Source: Endomicrobiia bacterium (GTDB taxonomy: Bacteria; Elusimicrobiota; Endomicrobiia; PHAN01). Taken from it: a DNA stretch of 10,206 nt. Below the pieces are notes generated by a model, which saw only the letters and a program-made list of their open reading frames with translations, ran no database searches and was not told the DNA's origin. Where the stretch lies: assembly GCA_030018875.1 (NCBI GenBank), contig JASEHK010000039.1, positions 1 to 10,206 of the forward strand. The letters are read 5' to 3'. A program made the position numbers and the translations under genes. Shown here one piece after another: positions 9,201-10,206 of this stretch (its first letter is position 1; every line of letters begins with the position of its first letter).

Positions 9201-10206
9201 CCCAAAACGCGTTCGGCAAGGCGGCTCTTCAACCAAACACCACCTATTATTTCCGTGTCAGAACCAAAAACGGCGCCGGCTCAATAAACTCTTTCGTCTA
9301 TACCGGCGGCGTAAAAGCCACGAGAATCGAAGAGGTCGCGGCCGGATCATTGTCGTTCGACATCGGCGCAAGTTCTATCGGCGTAAAGGCAAATCAAACA
9401 TTCGCCAATCTCGACAAAGGCGGCGCGAGCGGCTTGTGGTACGCCTGTTACAGCGCGACTTCTCCGACGAAAGTGCTGGCCTCGTCGAGCGCGTGGCTTT
9501 CGAATACGGATTACTTCTGGGCGGCGATTCTCTCGACGAACACGAGATATTTCTTCGAAGCGAACTCGCGCAATTACGACGGCCTTGCGAACTCGACGAC
9601 AAGCGCGATAGCAAAATACACCGCCGCGGTCGCCGCCTCGTCGCCGACTTTGTCCAACGTTGCCGCGCCCGACGGAATAACAAAAATAAAAATAGTTGTC
9701 AACGAAGGCTCGAATCCCGACGGGACGCAATACTCCGTAAGAGTAACGACCGACGAAGCGACAGGCCCGGAAAAGTGGGGAAATTACAGCGACCCCGATT
9801 ACGTTTTGGGCGATGTCGCCGAGTGGCGGACAAAAACGAACTGGAACGGCGGCGCGGGTTTTGAATTAACCGCCCTCGCGGCGAACACGACATATTACGT
9901 AAAAATAAAATCCCGAAACGGCGACCTCGTCGAAAACGGCTTCAGCCCGACGGCGCAACTCGCTACGAGAGCCGGCATACCCACGCTCACAGGCGCGAGT
10001 GTGGTGGCGCTGTCATCGTCCGCGATTCAAATAAACTGGACCGGCGACGGAAGCGCGTACTGGGTCGAGGCCTCATCGTCCGACACGGGCGTCTGGAACA
10101 ACCTTAATTCGGGCGGATGGCTCGTGAGCGTTTCAACGCAGGAAGCCGGACTTTCGCCCAACCAGAGAAGATTTTACCGAGTGAAAGCGCGCAGCCACGG
10201 CGGTCT
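146..10206 (+). CDS. Giant secreted FN3-like multi-repeat protein, 3' end outside window
   Basis: The frame starts at ATG 146 and has no stop up to the window edge, giving at least 3353 residues. This is the first possible start after an in-frame TAA at 125-127, and it is followed at once by a signal peptide. The Shine-Dalgarno match is poor (GGTAAG at 137-142). Residues 1-31 are the signal peptide, 32-151 a beta-sandwich domain, 152-209 an acidic linker, and 210-3353 hold 31 FN3-like modules. Each module ends in a strand-F motif such as GLxxNTTYYFRAKARN. Those motifs begin at nucleotides 965 to 10160 with gaps of 270-384 nt, all multiples of three, so the frame is intact throughout. FN3-like arrays are known from bacterial surface, adhesion and filament proteins. 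I see no catalytic domain. Function is inferred as an extracellular structural or adhesive protein. Any anchor or secretion signal at the C-terminus is out of view. Confidence 0.93.
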   Translation, partial: MSVEKHRDRILIGVLVTAAALCAFVPVRVFANTHVIKETSVVQRGSGAFRIELATSAIFQVAATTNVPVTVTLWIRYNSSYNTASGFPTITLEGLGVNKVSTATVAALDNYEMHTVSGAPTGHGVINLTIKSFSSDANSKVYFDEVVAITTEAYTGGGDFFTTTTEEADEEPIKTLFNALEQPRLYTGSGDFFVWDSSYPPTAIFQKFYEPPSVSTGVYASALSSTAIQWNWSDNSSGKKDEEEFRVYSSTGALRTTLAANTTYWNEETDLSPNTTYWRQIRAWNVVGSSDTAVISGVTLAEARPVDSLTALSGSQIRVNFAGGANPSDTLYSVKAVVGGATYYVNSANSQLTTSPDYQIFSIWGVPRDVAGLSGNTLYTFNVVARNHAGILTEGASNAKSTLANKPVAQSFSDTFIATHSVRCYWDANGNGAGTTYRVQMSTANDFSVINSTKTTDANTYLDFDGLVANSGYYFRVCALNLESEPTAFENLTSAGPKYTRIETPVLTASQLSMFVSSAAVNFSAQTFSKLSDGSSGIQFEESGSEGGPWTSAWEKNKIWTRRSDNPTSAPALLANTTYAFRARSQNIAQLSNDYTDTVVAATRIEPVAGLDFIVGSSSVGVRAQGSYTNLSYGQSAINYTVCINTWQWTNAGVSSSAWTKGGDYYYFTKYNGADPGDAVGPNATYYFIANTRNYDGIVNSTISHVTIVTLPNVPGQPSVTLPVGTANVLPINMYSDGNGGETTYAVEMATCAFGGGGATYWVQLDRSTGTVPAWRTRSVWNASIGGDGVTGLLWNTTYYARAKARNSQGAETQYSAIASSVTRAGYPYDMAITTSGLTLGRLDVVFNGSNGSAYQIQITSHGADGFDVFVSSDSGWVNVTTCVFTGLLTNHRYWARARAKNRVGEFLNSWNTQSDTSRWTLAEPPSGMNIFSMHFTSAAVSWSVGSNPVNNNTKYLVEYSSTGGSVWTEHSNGWASAADGTGNYINHTATFTGINTNTYYTFRVKARNGESVQTSYSTSGSSCTFITAPGYTLYSGISQTDALVTAKKTSAESMSEYISSSGGDGVKYQRWTSGGWVPSPSWFDNWANNYYDIFGVGLAANSTYWIQLKARNKESAETPWSADTSTFATRIEPPTGLEFDDVGATTHTVKVKVTAAAGFTNLGVVGLSTSAISVVGSAASGPAPNAYADNDAAFYQQSPPTTGISGDSDNKWWWSNTGAWRTYQGLNPNQAYYFRAFSRNRNGSSGDNTFGWVETTQGFATCYTLAEVPPAPSLSVATTISLRVNVNTADNPAVTVYAVKITTSGGADKWLDASGNIVASAVWQTESQWEGADGYKTAGDLVPNTSYFISVAARNQSGVVTNYGTVSTKWTLIEAVSSVAALEIGSSTLKAQAHPTGSASYTNLGSGSSHLRMAANSSAFPDAPYETIISTNVFEFTGLSPNAEHYFDAKSYNGENAGSGASGGVRLSTATRVQPATGVSFGAVTNASIEALAAGGFSNITDAPSGQIVYKISPAPAEDSGWQPNTDFWTFSGLQPNTTYYFKANSRNRRGLANTETAVISTVTRANAPSAPTVSIVSTDSLNVLINENSNPAPTEFRILISSTNWATTKYIQANGSVGDNAVWRTKANWGGDSGKDITGLTPNTQYKLKVTARNSLGALTADSSESARYTKIQSPESFDYEIWRTSVSVTATGDLTNVESLGWIQFGHTSNSQNWTDTSDMNGSGVQTYIWTGLLANTTYQFRARTKNAMLDAVNDYVVDAATATRIENVSSCMASVDSSSQLSIVPSGAAAMSNLSSGNSAWRMRIKDTVTDESTYSAWRNDTVAISTAGLAPNRLYEFSGLSRNRLGLENPWSLWFATYTYCNVPSSPVVQAVSGYDDRLKITIDNFAANSNPSTTIYRIEIRRVSDGSWEVNTKYIRESGGNYYITDYLSEAAYKNRADWGADSGSLIISLESNVEYALRLVARNAYGHLTSAGGETKKKTLPGKPANVLAAPATNYETSRIALSWDSNAFQYRVQHATSAYGNWNDVFAAWALTSPSTIHYSVAPSSQVFYRVKARNSDLSETDFSDVVSTYTWAAAPGLSYLMQPSTYSLKIEWNTSGNPANTQYFAEVSIDSANFSGASASGWISSTNTVVESLNQNNKYYSRVKARNPAGVSTAWGDVSGYKYTLISDCTDVVMLSNSINSIQVRGAPAPVNLGVDYDSTGIDFKNLTTGASSQWIQTNSWTDNTGLGANWIYNYQVRLRNGDGIQSAGGWLPVGNRSIATAMESPSGVTILSVSSHSISAQVSPTGIYTQLTIDQSGLAIECHSNAAYTSFISSSGWQQAQNTQGTFGALVANTTYYFRAKSRNKLGVESAWAGFGSTVTLCAQPTPASPADISSGSFTANWGDGGNPGGTRYELWYSTRSDYALTFSTITVANSHIAAGTSGLMANSTYYSRVRALNRASTPTEWVDLPSILTKIEPAGGIEFVDITTGTIRAKVSGDFTYITDGASGWLIENMTAGTSSQWQNSVPNFWLSASDVNGDSPESLKASKQYTFRAHTRNRVAETTPYVDISTWTKARKPGYDALSQFSTGTIRANWTANENVSAQYYVECSTNSDYSVAFATGEWASSVNYLFTGLAANKKHYFRAKARNTNVVGSDTDWTYLPSSYTLVETVTAAAFPSVGVTSITVQATNAVSNISDGASGIVFKWSTDDFVSDVTSTSFIQQTSTSAAQLLTNTTYYFRFVARNGDGAQRDETASWQKSTLAGVPGQPQVSNPTGSTLDVAITANANSAHTLYAIKTITGNTTYYVNWNGGSGQWEVGSGIEWKTISERGNPFNVSGLNGNTQYSFSVSAKNSEGITTPYSIVTTSSTLAAPPGKPTATTVSTSTINLVVNEGTNSSGTEFCILVSTDDFSSNLYVQTGGTRAANAVWRTKAQWNGSSGVNITEFTPNTRYSFKTQARNGDGVTTALSLADETYTRIETPLGLSFVVHQTSMDAVALGTFSDLGSGGIQFSFSENNSSWADDAWKTQNAFGKAALQPNTTYYFRVRTKNGAGSINSFVYTGGVKATRIEEVAAGSLSFDIGASSIGVKANQTFANLDKGGASGLWYACYSATSPTKVLASSSAWLSNTDYFWAAILSTNTRYFFEANSRNYDGLANSTTSAIAKYTAAVAASSPTLSNVAAPDGITKIKIVVNEGSNPDGTQYSVRVTTDEATGPEKWGNYSDPDYVLGDVAEWRTKTNWNGGAGFELTALAANTTYYVKIKSRNGDLVENGFSPTAQLATRAGIPTLTGASVVALSSSAIQINWTGDGSAYWVEASSSDTGVWNNLNSGGWLVSVSTQEAGLSPNQRRFYRVKARSHGG
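239..598 (+). other. N-terminal beta-sandwich (galactose-binding-like) domain
   Basis: Residues 32-151 do not resemble the FN3-like repeats. The order of strands reads GSGAFRIEL, VPVTVTLWIRYN, FPTITLEGL, YEMHTVSG, GVINLTIKSF, then VYFDEVVAI at residues 141-149. The last pattern, a Tyr-Phe-Asp-Glu strand after a small loop (SSDANSK), is the usual final strand of carbohydrate-binding-module and galactose-binding-like jelly rolls found in secreted bacterial proteins. A glycan-binding or tip function is possible, but binding residues cannot be identified by eye. A profile search or structure prediction would settle the fold. Confidence 0.55.
605..724 (+). repeat. 24-nt direct repeat pair inside the acidic linker
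   Basis: Nucleotides 605-628 and 701-724 are identical except for one base (GGC to AGC) and both encode Y-T-G-(G/S)-G-D-F-F. They are 96 nt apart, an exact multiple of three. The residues between them (about 162-185) are acidic and Thr-rich: TTTTEEADEEP followed by IKTLFNALEQPRL. The linker continues to residue 209 with aromatic residues (FVWDSSYPP, IFQKFY) and joins the beta-sandwich domain to the first FN3-like module. The pair could be a short in-frame duplication or a repeated binding motif. This near-identity contrasts with the strong divergence of the modules downstream. Confidence 0.8.
773..1642 (+). other. FN3-like modules 1-3 (classes C, B, C)
   Basis: Residues 210-499. Module 1 (residues 210-298) is a short canonical FN3-like domain with strand B Trp (AIQWNW) and strand F NTTYWRQIRAWN; the motif NTTYW occurs twice in it, near 926 and at 965. 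Module 2 (299-401) has the class B layout, starting TLAEARP and ending GNTLYTFNVVARN, but lacks a clear W-R-T signature. Module 3 (402-499) is class C with VRCYW, YRVQMSTANDF and ANSGYYFRVCALN. The linkers begin TLA, the commonest module boundary in the protein. Confidence 0.75.
1643..2611 (+). other. FN3-like modules 4-6, first A-A-B triplet
   Basis: Residues 500-822. Module 4 (500-602) opens TRIETP and has the class A turn SKLSDGSSGIQF around residue 533, ending LLANTTYAFRARSQN. Module 5 (603-709) opens TRIEP, has YTNLSYGQSAINY in the same place and ends NATYYFIANTRN. Module 6 (710-822) is class B: it opens TLPNVPGQP, carries Y-A-V-E-M, then AWRTRSVW (Trp codon at 2468), and ends WNTTYYARAKARN. 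Classes A and B lack the canonical strand B Trp, so standard FN3 profiles may miss them even though strands C to G fit the fold. Confidence 0.7.
2612..3226 (+). other. FN3-like modules 7-8 (class C pair)
   Basis: Residues 823-1027. Module 7 (823-920) opens TRAGYP and ends NHRYWARARAKN; its strand B reads LDVVFNG, with Phe where the class usually has Trp. Module 8 (921-1027) is a clear canonical copy with AAVSWSVG, KYLVEYSSTGG and NTYYTFRVKARN. A class C pair also follows the A-A-B triplet at 5159-6100, so the five-module order A-A-B-C-C occurs twice in this window. Confidence 0.7.
3227..4258 (+). other. FN3-like modules 9-11, second A-A-B triplet
   Basis: Residues 1028-1371. Module 9 (1028-1129) is the hardest to class: its linker TAPGYT is not A-like, but SEYISSSGGDGVKYQRW sits where class A has its turn, so I place it in A with low certainty. 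Module 10 (1130-1264) opens TRIEPP and is the longest module seen, at 135 residues. It has an extra Gly/Pro/Ala/Asp-rich stretch (near SAASGPAPNAYADNDAAF) and a Trp triplet (TGG codons at 3782-3790). Module 11 (1265-1371) is class B, with AVWQTESQW and NTSYFISVAARN. Confidence 0.6.
4259..5158 (+). other. FN3-like modules 12-14, third A-A-B triplet
   Basis: Residues 1372-1671. Module 12 (1372-1471) opens TLIEAV, has SYTNLGSGSSHLRM and ends NAEHYFDAKSYN. Module 13 (1472-1564) opens TRVQPATG, has FSNITDAPSGQIVY and ends NTTYYFKANSRN. Module 14 (1565-1671) is a model class B unit: TRANAPSAP, then LNVLINENSNP, FRILISS, AVWRTKANW (Trp codon at 5018), and ITGLTPNTQYKLKVTARN. It joins the preceding triplet without any spacer. 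Confidence 0.7.
5159..6100 (+). other. FN3-like modules 15-17, fourth A-A-B triplet
   Basis: Residues 1672-1985. Module 15 (1672-1766) opens TKIQSPESF, has DLTNVESLGWIQF and ends NTTYQFRARTKN. Module 16 (1767-1863) opens TRIENV, has AMSNLSSGNSAWRM and ends NRLYEFSGLSRN, with Gly-Leu in place of the usual basic residue in strand F. Module 17 (1864-1985) is a long class B unit of 122 residues. It has a duplicated-looking tyrosine hairpin (TKYIRESGGNYYITDY), and its W-R-T position has become AYKNRADW. Confidence 0.68.
6101..6661 (+). other. FN3-like modules 18-19 (class C pair)
   Basis: Residues 1986-2172. Module 18 (1986-2078) opens TLPGKP and has IALSWDSN, YRVQHATS and QVFYRVKARN; it lacks the usual Asn-Thr before the strand F Tyr. 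Module 19 (2079-2172) opens TWAAAPG and has LKIEWNTSGNPANTQY, FAEVS and NNKYYSRVKARN. These two are among the most canonical FN3-like domains in the window, with Trp in strand B, Tyr in strand C and Tyr plus Arg-Asn in strand F. Confidence 0.75.
6662..7252 (+). other. FN3-like modules 20-21 (class A pair)
   Basis: Residues 2173-2369. Module 20 (2173-2269) opens TLISDC and has SIQVRGAPAPVNL followed by a degenerate turn; its strand F is NWIYNYQVRLRN. Module 21 (2270-2369) opens TAMESPSG, has SISAQVSPTGIYTQL and DQSGLAIECH, and ends NTTYYFRAKSRN. The pair looks like the first two units of an A-A-B triplet, but a class C module follows where B is expected. Confidence 0.62.
7253..8401 (+). other. 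FN3-like modules 22-25 (alternating C, A, C, A)
   Basis: Residues 2370-2752. Module 22 (2370-2463) is C, with FTANWGDGGNPGGTRY and NSTYYSRVRALN. Module 23 (2464-2563) is A, opening TKIEPAGG with FTYITDGASGWLI; its strand F is SKQYTFRAHTRN. Module 24 (2564-2657) is C, with IRANWTANENVSAQYY and NKKHYFRAKARN. Module 25 (2658-2752) is A, opening TLVETV with VSNISDGASGIVF and ending NTTYYFRFVARN. The two class A turns here (Asp codons at 7628 and 8210) share DGASG, the clearest form of that class motif. Confidence 0.7.
8402..9046 (+). other. FN3-like modules 26-27 (class B pair)
   Basis: Residues 2753-2967. Module 26 (2753-2860) opens TLAGVPGQP and ends NTQYSFSVSAKN. Its central hairpin, GSGQWEVGSGIEWKT, is encoded by the 7-bp tandem repeat listed separately, and its second half uses AT-rich codons unlike the neighbours. 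Module 27 (2861-2967) is a typical class B unit: TLAAPPGKP, INLVVNEGTNSSGTEF, AVWRTKAQW (Trp codon at 8906) and NTRYSFKTQARN. It is close in motif content to module 14, although about 3.9 kb away. Confidence 0.7.
8558..8585 (+). repeat. Four-copy 7-bp tandem repeat AGTGGG(A/C) in the coding frame
   Basis: AGTGGGC is followed by three copies of AGTGGGA. The unit is not a multiple of three, so gain or loss of one copy would shift the frame of the giant protein. A degenerate inverted counterpart, pyrimidine-rich, lies at about 8694-8728 (for example ACTCCCTACTCC, and CCACTTCCTCCACT). The roughly 107 nt between the two arms are about 38% G+C by hand count. The span 8558-8728 is 171 nt, exactly 57 codons. 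This may be a short dispersed repeat element that landed in frame and was absorbed into a module hairpin, or a slippage product. Confidence 0.7.
9047..9964 (+). other. FN3-like modules 28-30, fifth A-A-B triplet
   Basis: Residues 2968-3273. Module 28 (2968-3058) opens TRIETPLG, has TFSDLGSGGIQFSF and ends NTTYYFRVRTKN. Module 29 (3059-3158) opens TRIEEV, has TFANLDKGGASGLWY and ends NTRYFFEANSRN. Module 30 (3159-3273) is class B, with IKIVVNEGSNPDGTQY, EWRTKTNW (Trp codon at 9824) and NTTYYVKIKSRN. Its phrase VNEGSNPDGT closely matches VNEGTNSSGT in module 27. This block restates the order seen at 1643-2611 and 3227-6100. Confidence 0.7.
9965..10206 (+). other. FN3-like module 31 (class C), cut by the window edge
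   Basis: Residues 3274-3353. It opens TRAGIP and has a canonical strand B (AIQINWTGDG), strand C YWVEASSSD and strand F NQRRFYRVKARS, where Ser replaces the near-invariant Asn. The module is interrupted just after strand F. The array therefore probably continues beyond the window, and the true protein is longer than 3353 residues. Confidence 0.75.

Noticed and set aside
9178..9864. 228-codon open frame on the plus strand in another phase
   Set aside because: It overlaps modules 28-30 in a different frame. The translation is a run of Arg-rich sequence without domain features, while the main frame there has clear FN3-like motifs.
965..10195. Many N-x-T/S sequons as a glycosylation signal
   Set aside because: The Asn-Thr pair sits at the fixed strand E-F position where FN3-like domains favour L-x-P-x-T-x-Y, so structural constraint is a sufficient explanation.
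773..10206. Recent tandem DNA amplification or assembly repeat
   Set aside because: No two modules share long identical DNA and module lengths vary from about 89 to 135 residues, so the array is anciently diverged.
146..10206. Lipoprotein signal based on Cys22
   Set aside because: The Cys is inside the hydrophobic core (AAALCAF) with hydrophobic residues continuing after it, and a better signal peptidase I site (VFA) follows.

Overview
The window holds one very large gene and little else. A single reading frame on the + strand opens at an ATG at 146 and stays open to the last base: 3353 complete codons plus 2 nt, with no stop in view. It encodes an exported protein. A Sec-type signal peptide is followed by one beta-sandwich (galactose-binding-like) domain, an acidic linker containing a duplicated 24-nt segment, and at least 31 fibronectin type III-like (FN3-like) modules of about 90-135 residues (mean period about 102 residues). 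The C-terminus lies outside the window, so any anchor, sorting signal or enzymatic domain there cannot be seen.

Layout: 1-145 is upstream DNA with a perfect TATAAT hexamer and an 11-bp direct repeat just before the start codon. The signal peptide is 146-238, the beta-sandwich domain 239-598, the linker 599-772, and the FN3-like modules run from 773 to the end. The modules fall into three classes that I sorted by eye. C is the canonical FN3-like class with a Trp in strand B. B is longer, with an internal W-(R/K/Q)-T signature. A has a T-(R/K/L)-I-E linker and a (S/T)-(N/D)-(L/I)-x-(D/G)-G-x-SG-like turn. Their order is C B C | AAB | CC | AAB | AAB | AAB | CC | AA | C A C A | BB | AAB | C. An A-A-B triplet of about 0.9-1.0 kb therefore recurs five times, three of them back to back (3227-6100).

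The module sequences are strongly diverged and the shared motif N-T-T-Y-Y is spelled with different synonymous codons. The array is therefore old and kept for its protein fold, not a recent DNA amplification. The one DNA-level exception is in module 26. There a four-copy 7-bp tandem repeat (8558-8585) and an inverted, degenerate counterpart (about 8694-8728) flank a stretch that is visibly AT-richer (about 38% G+C by hand count) than its surroundings.

Organism: a bacterium of intermediate G+C (mid-50s percent by impression). Giant secreted FN3-like repeat proteins with G-L-x-x-N-T-T-Y-Y-F-R-x-x-A-R-N motifs suit environmental or uncultured lineages such as Elusimicrobiota or Omnitrophota, but this is an impression from protein style and the window has no phylogenetic marker. 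No RNA gene, transposase, CRISPR array or second convincing protein gene was found. The likely role is a long extracellular or surface filament or adhesin-like protein; no catalytic function can be assigned.
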